The notes under the pieces: model-generated
The model's database searches: none
The model's input: the letters and a program-made list of their open reading frames with translations, nothing else
What the model was told of the DNA's origin: nothing
Made by a program: the position numbers and the translations under genes
Part shown: one piece after another, positions 35,176 to 48,600 of the stretch
How the letters are laid out: every line of letters begins with the position of its first letter
How positions within the stretch are numbered: the stretch's first letter is position 1
Assembly: GCF_032118995.1 (NCBI RefSeq)
Contig: NC_092651.1
Span: 13,789,285 to 13,853,284, forward strand
From: Asterias amurensis
Lineage: Eukaryota; Echinodermata; Asteroidea; Forcipulatida; Asteriidae
Direction: 5' to 3'
Length of the DNA stretch: 64,000 nt

Positions 35176-37484
35176 CTTTGATATTAGTTGGAAGAAATAG
35201 AGAAGTTGACATAATACAGCTGTATATAGACCTTATCCAGCCACAATCTTAGAGGTAAACCATTGATGAAACGATGAAAAGGCAAAGATTTGTATGCACT
35301 GCGCACAGGGTTGCACTGATACTTTGCCTGTCAGAGGGAATCCCTCCTAATGTTCCCGTGTTCCTACTATAAACAATAATTTTTGAGATGATAGAAGGTT
35401 AAATTACACACAAAGAGATGCTAGCTTTGGAGCGGGAACTAGCATAAATCCAGAGTGTGCAACAAGTATAATGTATTGCACCAAATGTTGTTATAAGGGC
35501 ATGGTTCATACTTCTACTTGCAAGAAACTTTAGTTTTGGACTTGCCTTTCACCATGTTGGGCTCCAGGGTTCATGACACTGTAACTATCTGTCTTCATTC
35601 CTGAACAGTAAAACTGAATAGTAAAACAATAGGTTAAATTACACAAAAACATGCCAGCCTTTGGAGCTGAAAGTAGCAAAAAGCTATAAGGGACCAACCA
35701 AAGTTTTCAAAAATTTTCAAAAATTTTCAAGTAATATAGAGAGAATTACTTTTGAGGACCCCCCCCCCCAAAAAAAAAAAAAAAAAGTACCGGTAGTCCT
35801 TATCAAAAACATTCTTTCAAAACTGAGGCACATTATTTAAATATCAACATTTTACACACCTGTTAAAGTCATACATGGTCTCCAATACATGCTTACCAAA
35901 AAGATTTGCAAATTGGTTGAAGCAGTGTTCAGCCACTATTAACAAAACAAGTCATAGCAGTACAAATATATTCCTTGTGTCTTGTACCTTTAACTCTGGA
36001 ATGAATAAAGTCAATATATAAAGAAAACTACTCTTTGTATTTCAAATCATTGTATTAATTGAAGTATTTATTGACATTCATCATGAATCTCAAAAAGAAA
36101 TCAATGCACAAACAAGCTTGTTTATAATTTATTGTTAAATTAATGTGTTCACTGTCAATGAAAGACCCACACACAAGGCATCCCTTAACTCTCATATTTA
36201 CAGTGCAACAAAAATACAGTTCTTTAAAAGATATAGTTATATAATATATATTCTCAAAATTCTTAATGGACGATTGACATACATACAAATGTTTCTGTAC
36301 ATACTTTTTTCCTGCCGTTAAAAGGAAATTCAAAGTTAAAAACATTTTCACACCATGATGGTTTTTTAAGAATCTATTATTACGACTACTAAATAATGGG
36401 TGTTATAAGCTAGGGCCAAGCTAAAAGGCAGTGGACACTATTGGTAATTATTCAATGTGGGGTTCAAAGATTGTTTTTTGTCAACATAATGCTTAACCCA
36501 TGTTTAGCGCGGCGACAGAGGGTTACCAAGGCATCTCTTAGACACCGACCCTCGGAAATCTAAGAAAAGATTCAAGCATGAATGGTTTCTGATACTCAAA
36601 TGGTTTTTTTTGGTGAAAAATAATCCACACCAAATAACTTCACATGGAATCCTTTCTCAAAATAGTTAATACTTTCAAGAGCTGCTGTGCTTCTCAGCAG
36701 GTAAGTTGTCATGGTCATTCATATTTTACCAATACACTAGTATTTACCAAGCTATAACCCTAGTTTAATGATGCTGTTAAAGCGACACCGTGTAATAAGA
36801 CTTGACCATTGTCACATAAAAAAAAGTGGTTGAATAAAAGCAGCCACCTTTATGCTATATTAGTGCACATCTTATTGCAAAACAACGATTCTTACAAAAG
36901 GATTGCGAAGCTTCACAAGAACGATTTAACTCGGAACTGTGCTCTATCAAAAATACTTTGTGAGTATTAACTTCATACTAAAAAAAAACAATATTGTCTG
37001 GTAAAAATAGTACCATAATCTTCTGATCAGTGTGTAACAGAGACTAAATAAGGCTAACTTAGTACAGACATGGTACCTAAACTCGGTAGGAAAACGAGAA
37101 GTGTTTTTAAGAGCCAACCAACATATTATGACCCCTTGCACCAACATCACAATTGGATAGTCTGCCACACTTCAAATTTAGCGTTAACATTTTTTAGCTC
37201 AGCTGAAAATCAGAGAGAAATTCCTTGAGGGAAGACCAAGGGTTGCCGTCTGGCCAACCTTTATGTTTATGTCAAATGACCATTGTCAGGTACAGTTTTG
37301 TTGTTTTGTGGACAAACAAACTGAACCAAATGAAATGGCACTGCTAACTGTGCTACTAACATTCAAATTAAAAAATCAATGTCAATACCAGAAAACTTAG
37401 CAAAGGAGGTTTGCTTGTACACTTGTACAAACTTCTTCGCGTACACAGCTAGTGCAGAAATTGTCTTAGTTTAATTTGTTTTAA

Positions 37485-37858
37485 AGGCAGTGGACACTAT
37501 TGGTAATTACTCAAAATAATTATTGACATAACACCTTTCTTGGTGACGAGTAATGGGGAGAGGTTGATGGTATAAAACATTGTGAGAAACGGCTCCCTCT
37601 GAAGTGCCATAGTTTTCGAGAAAGAAGTAATTTTCTACGAATTTGATTTCGATACCTCAGATTTAGAACATGAGGTCTCAAAATCAACTATCTAAACGCA
37701 CACAACTTCGTGTGACAAGGGTTATTTTTCTTTCATTATTATCTCGCAACTTGACCGATTGAGCTCAAATTTTCACAGGTTTGTTATTTTATGCATATGT
37801 TGAGATACACCAAGTGTGAAGGCTAGTCTTTGACAATTACCAATTGTGTCCACTGCCT
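37485..37858. mobile_element. TTAA-flanked MITE, family D
   Basis: 374 bp with ends AGGCAGTGGACACTATTGGT and ACCAATTGTGTCCACTGCCT, and TTAA on both sides (37481-37484, 37859-37862). Same internal blocks as 60560-60919 (AAACGGCTCCCTCTGAAGTG, AAATTTTCACAGGTTTGTTA). A nearby lone left end is at 36426-36452. Confidence 0.8.
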
Positions 37859-38577
37859 TTAACACAGGTTGCTTGTTAGAAAGGGACTTTTGCTTGTACA
37901 CGTGAATACTTCTTCACTGAACAAAGCTAGCACAGAAAGTTGGCACTAACACTGTATGTGGAATAAAACAAAATCTGGAAGTAGAAAGGTTTATCAACAA
38001 GCACCTTGACAGATGTTTGTACAGCAATTTTGCTGCCATGCTATCATTTACCCATTTTATTAAAAAAGACTATCTTTTTCTTTTCTTTCTACTTTGTTTT
38101 TATAAATGGTTCAGAATATTTCCCATTTTCTAAAATATCACCAGCATCTCATCATGAGGCTGGTACGCTTAGTTGGAGAAAGGCAAATCAACAAAGAAAA
38201 TCTAAGAAAAATGTAAAAGGCAGATTTGATTTTGTGGAAGGAAAAAAAGTATGTTTCAGTTGTTTTCTCATTTTCAATACATGCAAGACTTGCACAATCT
38301 TTAATAATGGTAGCTAGCACACAAACGTTATGAAATTTTGCATTCACTTTTAAATTTACTTAGTATTTAAAGAAACAAAAACTACAGTGTGCATAACAAC
38401 ATGGCATTGTTACATAACAAAACACACAATCCAAAAAGTCTTCTCAAAATAAGGTAACTTGGAGGCAAACAACTGCGCTGCATGAAAAAGGACAGAGAAA
38501 CATTCTTCCTAACAATGTCTCATTAGCTCAAAGAAATATTATGTGAATTTAGAAATTGTTGATATTACTGGGAACTG

Positions 38578-38745
38578 CAGCCGATATCACGAAACGCTAG
38601 GATTAATCCCAACTCGAGTTAGGACAAGTAACCCGTCCTAACTTAGGATGGGTCCAATGCGTCCTACGTATTTGGATACGAATCTGAACCCGTCCTAAGT
38701 CCTCAGATTGATCCTAAGAAAGAGTTTGGTGAAATCCTCGGCTGG
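38578..38745. repeat. MITE-like repeat with CCTAAGT/ACTTAGG blocks
   Basis: It has several copies of GTCCTAA and its complement TTAGGAC in both orientations, bounded by ATCACGAAACG and TTTGGTGAAAT. A related copy is at 40235-40345 (AATTTCACAAGGAG ... CTCTTTGTGAAAT), whose ends are inverted repeats. Confidence 0.55.
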
Positions 38746-40234
38746 TTGCTTGGTAATTGCATTGTGTGACAATGCCGCAATACTATGGTTATACAGCTAC
38801 TTTAGAAACGATGAACTGCACAAAGTGTGACGTGGGCCAAACTTGATAAAGCTGAGGGTCTGGACGAGGGTGACTGTGATGGTATCCTCTCCCCTCTTTT
38901 ATCCCGTTTATATCCATTATTCTCTTATTTTCAATGTTTTCTGTAACTTAACTGATTTCATTCCTTTTGAATATTCATGGTATATTAAAGTGTATAACAA
39001 CATTCCCTTTATGCTGTAAGTTGACCCATTTCATTTTAATTTGATATTTCTTTCTTTATATGGGCTCATTTTTTTCGGAGTAGGCCATATTTAAGACTAC
39101 AAAACTATTGTTACATCACAAAGTGAATTATTGAGCACCAGTTTTACCTCTTACCCATTTCTACTTCCCTCTTCTCTCCCATAAAAAAATTACCTGTCCA
39201 TAGGAAGCACACATTGTTTAAAAAAAGAAAATACCACTTTTGCTGTTTTCACTAATACAAAAATACATTCATGTCAATTCCCAGAGTAGAACTTGACTGG
39301 TGGTGGGCAGACAGAAAAACAAACAGGATGTAAGTGAATGTAGAGTCTTTAGACTCGGTGACAATGAAGAGCCGAACTACTGATCTATTACAACAAATCT
39401 ACAAATAGATATAGACCCCTCACATAGACCGCCTTGGCAAAGGTCAAACAAAAGACCGTATCTAATATGACGTTACCATTCAAATACCTGCCCACAACAT
39501 GGCGTCTGCGAGTGTGTGCATGTGTGGTCCGTGCATGTGCCATAAAAATTAAACCCGGAATGCTGCGTGCTGCATGCAGATGTACGCGTTTAGACTCGCA
39601 TACGGCCTGCTCTACAATTTACCCACTTTCATAGCAACAGGGGTTATTTGATAGGGTCTATAGAAAAGTACATGTGTGCATGTACACACCACAAAACAAC
39701 TTTGAATGGTTTAAAGTCAATATGCATAAATTGCACAAATCATATAATGTGATTAAAGTTACTTCTAGTTATTGTGAAATCTTTGGTTAGCGTGGCTGGA
39801 TTTAAACCCAAGTCCTGCAGTCTAACCACTTGACAGAGGTTTTTTGTAGGATGTGACGTCGTGTAAAAGATGTGGATTGCAAGGCCACCTGGTCCTAACT
39901 ACAGTAGCAGGGTTTTGTACATGAGCACCAATGTATTTCTCAATAATCAAAGAGAACTGATACATGTGTCAGTTCAAAATGGATTCATATTGTTGCTAGT
40001 CATTCATATATCTGCTTATAACAGAAACTACCCCCGAGTCAGCTTTAGCTTTGTTTGAAAGCAATGCTCCATAAGAAAGTTAACATTAAAAAATGACCCT
40101 CTTTAAAATCGCAGAAGGGCCTGGGTCAGATTCTCACCAGAGGACACACCACGTATGCATGGAGTGCTTTGTCGTGGAGGGCAAAACTGAAATGTACATT
40201 TGTAACATCAACTAATGGTTTCTGGGTTGAATTT

Positions 40235-40345
40235 CACAAGGAGTCAAGACTTGTTCTATCTAGAGTTAGGACAAGCTACTCGTCCTAAATTGGGACTACC
40301 CTTAAGTTTTTTTTAATATTTCCTAAACTCTTTGTGAAATCAACA
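40235..40345. repeat. MITE-like repeat, relative of 38578-38745
   Basis: Ends AATTTCACAAGGAG and CTCTTTGTGAAAT are inverted; the interior carries GAGTTAGGACAAGCTACTCG and GTCCTAAATTGGGACTA. Non-coding. Confidence 0.55.
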
Positions 40346-41596
40346 CCTGGTTGTACTGTTCACCTAAGTTGCATTTTGATACTAAACCAACTGAATTCAT
40401 CTTATTGCACGCTGAATTTGAATTCTTCACTAGGAGTTGATCTGAATACTGGCCGAACAAGTCCTGCTGATGCGTTTAGACTTGAAAATCCTCATGTCAG
40501 TGGAAACGAATTTTGAAAAAAAAACCTGTTGTATCTCAAGGCATACTTGTTTTGTGTGCATCTGGACTACTGTACACTAGATAACACATTTTTACAAATT
40601 AAAATTTGTGCACAACATAAATGCTTTTTCACACGACAATAAAATAAACTTTTGGGAATTTTGTTATACAAGACCTTGAAAAAAAAGTTCTCAAGTAATA
40701 CTTCCTTACAGAAAAAAACCTTAAATGGAAAGGAAAAACTCATTATTAAAAACAACATTTAAAGTTTAAAATACCACCCTGTCATATATCCATATTAATT
40801 ATACACATGCATGTATGCATGTGTATATACCCGAAATCACACACATTGGATCCTTCAGCAGATTGTGTTGGCACCTTTATAACAAGGAAGGCAATGGGGA
40901 CACAAGAACTCCCATTAACGAATGTTTCATAAGAGACTTGGCTTGTAGAAAAACACAAATATGTTTGCAAGTTAACAGCTTTGCATACAGGGTTTTGCTG
41001 CATACTCATGCCAGCTTTGTACTGCAAAAGTCGTATTTCGTAGCAGACTCCTTTAGTTCTGAAAAAAGCGCTGCTCTAAAGGAAAAAACAACTTCATGCC
41101 CATCCTCTGGCTACTTGAGTTTTTAACCCCTGAAGGCCATTTTCAGTTCATCTTCAGCACGTCACCTGGCAGAATTCTCTTTATTTCATCTCGTGTAGAC
41201 GTGTAGGTACTTCATAGCTCTTTCAAAGTGTCTCACACCTCCATAGGCACGGCAAAGGCTCGTCAAACCACCTCTATCAAGGCTTTATGGCAGATTGCTG
41301 ATCAGTAGACATGACAAAAATTGTTTTCATTACAGGGCGTGTTTATCAAGAAGATGTTTTAAAAGGGTGAATTTTTCTTTTAAGGTAGAGCTTTTTTTCT
41401 ATGGTGGGTCTTTAATGAATCACTGCTTGCTGTTGAATCACTGCTCGCAACTGAGTCAATGCTCCAGATGAGTAAAAATGCCCAAGTCTCCTTATTCGAG
41501 AAGAGTGTATCAACTCTTAGATATATCATTAATATGAAGGCCTGCCAGTGCATGTTTTAGGTCATTTTAAAATATTGACGAGTCTTGTAAAGGATG

Positions 41597-44500
41597 TCAA
41601 TGCTCTGTTTGCGTGCTAGGGAGCATCAAAAGTTGCTGCATGAGTTCCATAGATGATTGGTCCATATCACTTGGCATGTTTTGCATCTGATACTGGGAAA
41701 GAACCCCAAATGGGGAATGCTGCTGTTCCCTGGGTGAGGTCTGAGCATTAGAGGCACCTTGGAGTTGAGGGTTTGAGGGAGTTTGGGTGTGAGACAAACG
41801 AGACAGCCCGGCACTTGTGGGTAAAGAGAGTCTGGAGGAGTCCAAGCCACCCGGGGCAAGGAACCTTACATCGTCCGTGGTGGTCATTCTGGTGACATTC
41901 AAACCAGGCGAGGATAAACTGGCGGTGGTTATACTGGGGGTGGTGAAGCAGGATGCCATGCCTTGATGCATCAAGGGGTGCATGGCAGGTTGCTGGACGG
42001 GCAGCGCTTCAGGAGGTTGGAACATGGGAGCTGAGGAAGGCATTGGCACCCTGGATAATGATGGGTCCACTGAGACACCCTGGAACAATGACTGATTCCT
42101 TATTGCTACCTGTTGATGGTGTAGCGCTTGTTGTGATTGCCCTTGTTGCTGGTGTCCTTCTGACTGCTGCTGTGGTGGATCCTATTAAACGAACGTTACA
42201 GAATTGGTAAGAAAACAAAATCGTGAAAATCACAGATTTACATCAAACTGACATGGTCTAATGGTAATGATAGTAGAAAACATCCCTTGAAATATTTCTG
42301 CCTGAAATGCCATATTTGACGGGAAATAAATAATTTAACTTTGCGTTTGGAGTTTATCGCTCGGTGAGCGTTTTATTCATTTTTTGATTGCATCAATGTC
42401 ATGCAAAATGTGTAGTTGGTTTTTCACTATTTTCTTGTGACCCAGATGGCCGATCGATCTCAAACTTCTACAGGTTTGTCAGTTTATGTATATGGTGATT
42501 ACATAAAGTGCTTACACTGCCAGCAACTGTTTTGTTAGCAAAACCAATTCTGTAATGTTCCTTAAAGAAAGTAATTAATAAGACATCAGTAGAATCTGCA
42601 CTAAAAATTAACAACTGCCTTCAATCAGCAGAAACAAATACATGAGCATAAATGCATTTCCACTTACTGAAGCCTGCAACATGTGTGGGAAGAATGCGGC
42701 TGCAGCCATGGCCCCTGTATTTGGCATCTTCAGACGTGATGCAGAGGATGGGTCCGTGACTAGACCAGGTTCCTCAGTCGTAGCTCGGACAGAACTTGTG
42801 CTGGCAATGGCTGGTTGGGAAACAGCCATGGTGGTTTCTGTGAAATTGGGCCAAAGGATTTCAAATATTCTTAAAACGAGTCATAATGTTTCCTTTACAT
42901 GTATTACAGTTTTGTTACATGACATTAAACTTAGGTAAAGCAACAAACAATTTCCTAAGGCGTAACTTTAACCTGTGACCTTCAGATTAAAGTGCCCGCA
43001 CTCTCCCAACTGAGCCACCTAGTCCTTATGTTGGCGGTCTCCCTTTTTTGTCGATAATATCGTTCTCAGTGGGGTAAAGGGGTACCATTAAAATGCCATT
43101 CAACCTATAACTACCGTATAGCCAGGGATCATACCTAAGTTTACAATACAACCTAGGAAGCAGAAGGACAGATATCCCCTTAAGACAAGGCAACTTTTTA
43201 TTTCAAATCTCAAGTAACCTAAACCACAAGGGAAACTGACTAGGTAAACTCAAACTTTTTTTTATTGAACAAAGAAATAAATTGCTGAAGGAGCTGTGAA
43301 CCGGTGCAAACTCCGGATTAACATATCAGCGCTGTACCCTACTGAGCTGTCAAGGCAGAGGAATCAAATTCTGCCCGAATAAATTTGTCTTAGTATAAAC
43401 TTCACCCAGTAATATTACTTGATAACATAAGTTAAGACCTGGCAACATTTGCATCTTTTTTTTGCATCTTGCAATGAGGGTGTTTTTTTACAGCAATCGG
43501 AGAGAGATAGTTAGTCGTTCAATCTATTGAGGGAAACGATTTCATAATCAGGGAGATCAGGGATGAATACAAAAATATATAATTATACATGTATACAAAC
43601 AGCCAACATGGAAAAATTAAGTTAATTTTCAGGGAACTCTCTGCAGAGTCTGTCAGAGTTTGGAGCTCTGCATTACATTGTAACATGATGACCTAGATCC
43701 CAAGACAGATTTTGACAAGAGACACTATTTACTTTTTACCTACATGAAGCAACATTGTATCTTCATGCCACATGTGTAACAAAATAAATCAGGCTACTAC
43801 ATTTCCCACTCTCTTTGTCTGTTTTTTATTTTTCAGAGAATGGAAAAAATTGCAAAACAAATGGGTCCTGCGCCAATAGCAGGGCCCAATTTCATATTTT
43901 CATGCTAACTGCGCGATTTCCATTTCATAGCGCTGCTGACTGTAGGCACACGAAAAGGCAAGTTAACCTTCCGGTGCTTACTGCATGAAAATAAATGATG
44001 TCACAATGCAAATCCCCTGTGAACGCCCAATATGGCCACCTAATTTTTCTGCTAACCTGTGAAATACATTTGTACGCCTGTACCGTTGCAAATTTTTCTG
44101 CTACAGTAAGCATGCAAATTTGCCACTGTTAAGCAGCGCTATGAAATTGGGCCCAGGTTACGGGCCTAGTGGAGGGTAAAGCAGCCTTATACATGTAGCC
44201 TCCTTGGCTACATGGCTTGATATTTTAAAGAAATAAAAAAAAGATGCCAGTGACGCCTGTTATATACTTAGCATGGAGAGCGTGTTTGTGTAACAATATA
44301 GGAATACACTTTTTAAATGTAGGAATGGCACTTTCAAACACGGGAATAAAGTTTTCAAAACATAGGAGTGGGATCTTTAAATATAGTTAAAAGCAAGTGA
44401 ATGGCAAGTAATACATGTACAGAAATTATATAACTATGTTTTGTGTGTGTGTATGTGTGTGTGTAGGTGCATTGTCGATAGTACTGTGCAAGCTGAAAGA

Positions 44501-45588
44501 TGCAGCAGGAGACGGCATGCCTACAAACCTGAGTCCATCGACTGAAGATTCAGTATTTGATCTAAGATGTTTTCGTCCATCGGATGATTCATCTCTGCTC
44601 ACAAAGTTATTGCAAGTAAATTTTTAAATGTACATCATCATCGTTTTTTACTCAAACATGCCTCATAATTATGTACTCATTTCAAACAAACCAAGGGGGC
44701 CTATCCTGTTCATAAGTGTAAGCCACACCCATTTCACACAAACTGACTCCACTACACAGCCCAATAGGAGTTGCATTGGAGTTGGCCACTCTGTTCTTCG
44801 ACCAGTCTTTTGACACAATGAGATGTACAGACACAACAATGCAAGTACCCTTTCATTGCAATTAGTACAATAAAATAAAAAACTTGTTTACAAATAATAG
44901 TTCAAACGAAACTTTTTTTGTATTTGAAAACAAATATCAACAGGTTCTTAATATTTCATACTTCAGAAACAGTTTGGCTTTCCGTGTGACTTATTTCAGA
45001 AAGTAGAACCAAAAATTTGTCGTGAATCCACACATGTGCCTTGTAAATTGTAGTACATAGTTTCAGGAACTGTGTATGAATGTGTCTAGCCACTGACACC
45101 GATTTTGCTTTTGTGTAAACAAGTAATGGGGGAGATGCTTAAAACACATGCAAACAATTGGAGAAAAGATCAAAGACCTCGATAATACAGGATCCACAAC
45201 AGTGTGTGAGGATTGATACCCAATGAAACCGAGAACAAGTCCACACAATGGGAGAAGAAAGCTTTGTTGCATTTCAGAAGAAAAAACATGACCTTATGAA
45301 CTCTGAGGGGAAGCTGTGTGTTAAAAATGAGGTTATGAGTGATTGAAAACCTGTAAGGAAAAAATCAAATATACTAAATTACCTGGTTTTGGAACCGTTT
45401 GCTGCATAATACTTTGCAGGAATGGATTGCTCTGTATAAGAAACTGCTGCGCCACAAGCAACTGCTGCTGCACCTGCTGCAGCTCTTTCTGCTGCTGCAC
45501 AATAGCATCTTGAAGTTTCTGATGCCGTTGTACAAGCTGCTCTTGTAGCTTTATCTGGATCATGACCAGCTCAGGTGCTAAGGAATTC

Positions 45589-45627
<39 letters not shown>

Positions 45628-48600
45628 TGTTGTTGTTGATGTTGTTGTTGCTGTTGTTGTTGTTGTTGCTGTTGTTGTTGTTGCTGCTGCCGCTGTTAAG
45701 AATAAATGACAAGTATTATCAAAACCACTTGAACCACTTGGCTTAAGAGAGAGGTTATATAAAGTGATTGAAACAAACACAGCTACACTCATCGCAAAGC
45801 AAGCACAAAGGTGCGCACAGGATTATTTAGTGGGATGGGGTAAAGTGGGAAGGTTGGATGGTGGATGCCTTGGGGATCAAGTCAATTTGTTTTGCACGGC
45901 TGTTACCCTGATCTAACCGTCTGATCTGATCTAACACGGGAAGACAAAAGCTCAGTTATACAGATGTAGCTGCTAGGGACATCAGGGCGCTTCCAGCTGA
46001 TCTTCCAAACAATGAAGGATAGACAAGAATGTGTAAATCTCAACATGGTTACGACCTTGGTCGACTGGAGATAGAGAGAGAGAACCATCTGATAAAGTGG
46101 AGCCATCTGTAGTTTGTAGCAGGCTTCAAGTAGCTTGCTGACAACCGTTGCTAGGTTCTGAGGTATCCCAACACCCTTCCCCATACCAATCAGGCCGTTT
46201 GGCTAACTGGGGTATAAGTAACTAGTGGAACCTAACTAGTGCAATTCCTTGGGTTACTCCAGCACTTAAACCAGAAGACAAATTGACTGGGTAAATGATT
46301 TAAAGCCATTGGACCCTTTCGGTTCAGGAAAAAAAAAAAGTTCACAGATTTACAAATAACTTACAGGGTTTACAGAAGGCAATGGTGAAAGACTTCTCTT
46401 TAAATATTATTCCATGAAATGCTTTACTTTTTGAGAAAACAGCAAAACAATATAAATTCTCGTTAACGAGAATTACAGATTTATTGTAAACACATGTCAT
46501 GACACGGCGAAACGCGCGGAAACAAGGGTGGGTTTTTCCGTTGTTTTCTCCCGACTCCGATGACCGATTGAGCCTAAATTTTCAGAGGTTTGTTTTTTGA
46601 TATAGAAGTTGTGGTACACAAAGTGTGGGCTTTGGATAACACTGTTTACCTAAAGGGTCCAATGGCTTTAAGTTGTCCTTAGCTCTTACCTGTAAGTGGT
46701 TTTTGTTGAAGTCATGAGCTGGCTGCACACTGATGTTCGAGGAAGAACTTTGAAAAACTTCTTGATCTGAATACAGGTGGCTACTTGTGTCTGTCCAAAA
46801 AAGGAACGAATCTTGTTGTTAAAGCAAAGCATCAGATGCTTACCAATTACTGCACACTTGGTTCACAACTCAAGTGCATTAATGACACTCAATTAGAAAA
46901 TGTGCAACATGTTAAAGTATTGGGAGTGATTATTCAAGACGATTTAAAGTGGGACAGCCATGTCAATGAGATAATCAAAAACAGAAAGTTGTACATGTTG
47001 CGTTGTTTACGTTCCCATAATCTACCTGTGAATGATCTATTGGCAATTTACAAGGGTTATGTTAGACCTGTTTTAGACAACTGTGTTCCTTTATTCAATG
47101 GTAATCTTACTAAAGAGCAGGTGAACAAATTGGAACGTGTTCAAAAAAGGGTGTGTCAAATAATTTTTGGAAAGAACTATTCTACTTAACGGGATGCTTT
47201 AAGTGTGTGCATACTTGAAACCCTTGAAAATCGTAGAAACAAACTGTGTAGCGATTTTGCTCTTTCAATCAAATCCCATCACATGTGTAGAAATTGGCTA
47301 CCTCCCCAAAGAAACTGTCAGATTAATTCAATTCCTCAAATCGTCAGTCTTTTAAATGCCTTTAAATACAATTATGTGTGTATATATAATTAATGTGCAT
47401 ACTGGGTTTTTACCAACATATTTTTGACAATGTATATAGTAATAATGTCTTGTTTATACTCCTTTTCTTTGTTAATTTCTATTTGATGTAATTTTTTTAA
47501 CATGATGTTGACATGTGCAATTCAGTTTTTTAACTGCGAGACATGTTTTAATAAACCATTTTTGAATTGAATTGAATTGAACTTCAGGCTCCAAGCACAT
47601 GTTTGTGATAATGACATCACTTTTTAAAAATGTGACACATTCAGTCTTTCAGGCATGGGAATGGGTGATGATAAAAAAAATAGGAGGGGGGTTTTTTAAA
47701 TATAATTAGAAGCGAGTGAATGGCAAGTGTGTATGTGTGTATGTTTTTTTGTAAAGGTAGAATAAAGTGAATTTTTTTTAGACCCCAGTCGCAGTTTTAT
47801 TTTTCGACAGTGCTGTAGATGATTTAAGAGTGTACACCAACAATGTGGGACCAACCGCGCTTCCCGAGTATGCGCAGACACATAAAGTCTTGGGTCAAAA
47901 GACAGTTGTAACCGGTTTTGTATGCTATCAGGTTATTTCACCAATAGAGGAAATTTACTCTCTTGCTAATCGACCTGCCTTGCATTTATTGTTGCATAAA
48001 AAACTTAGTGTTTTTCTTGCATTTGGCGCACGAAAAACTTCAACCGTTCGAATGTCAGCAAAATGTGATGGAAGATCCTGGTTGTTCCTGGGGTAAAAAA
48101 AAACATCCACCGTACGCCTAAAAGAATAATAATAATACTTGCATCTACATGATGCCATCCGATTGTGTGAAGTGGTTAAAAGCCAAGCTTGACTAACCTG
48201 TACAGGTGCTTTTGGGACTGCTGATGTTGGACTGAAGTGGGGGTGGAAGGTAGTGGGGCCTCGGTGGGTTTGGCTGGTGAGATTGGACGGTAGGTTGGTG
48301 GGATGAAGGTTTATGTGCTGGCTGGCTAGACTTGCGGATTACCTCAACGCTGCTTCCACCTGTTAATTGAATGATGAGGAGCTTGTATTTAACGGTGATT
48401 GTTGTTTTCTGAGACAACTTTTCAAACTCAAAGAGGCAGCTACGCACAACAAAATCATGCTTACCAGAGTAGGGTTTCAAGCCAAATTACCATGTTACAT
48501 TTACAATTTGTGACTGGTACTGTACTCATTTCTGCTTAGCAGAAATATGTCGAGCAATATTTTCTGCTTAAGCAGCTCTATGAAATTGGGCACATGTCTT

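Larger units (their letters stand above)
34856..41596. other. intergenic / convergent 3' UTR region, no gene seen
   Basis: RFC3 (+) and CLOCK (-) converge here. AATAAA is present on + at 35073-35078 and 36004-36009, and on - at 36067-36072; the last two lie 60 bp apart and could be a convergent pair of ends. The rest is AT-rich sequence with MITEs (36426, 37485-37858, 38578-38745, 40235-40345) and a SINE tail at 35100-35175. Open frames such as 38006-38317 and 40815-41126 match nothing recognised. Much of it could be a long CLOCK 3' UTR. Confidence 0.5.

Noticed and set aside
41953-42233. Open frames on + and - around the CLOCK last exon start
   Set aside because: They are shadows of the CLOCK exon 42181-41597 in other frames.
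44415-44627. 70-codon open frame on + inside a CLOCK intron
   Set aside because: It begins in a GT-rich microsatellite and shows no known domain; no promoter or splice context was found.
45571-45792. Threonine/alanine-repeat open frame on -
   Set aside because: It reads the CAA/CAG tract in a different frame; the Gln frame has matching splice phases and the CLOCK coiled coil.
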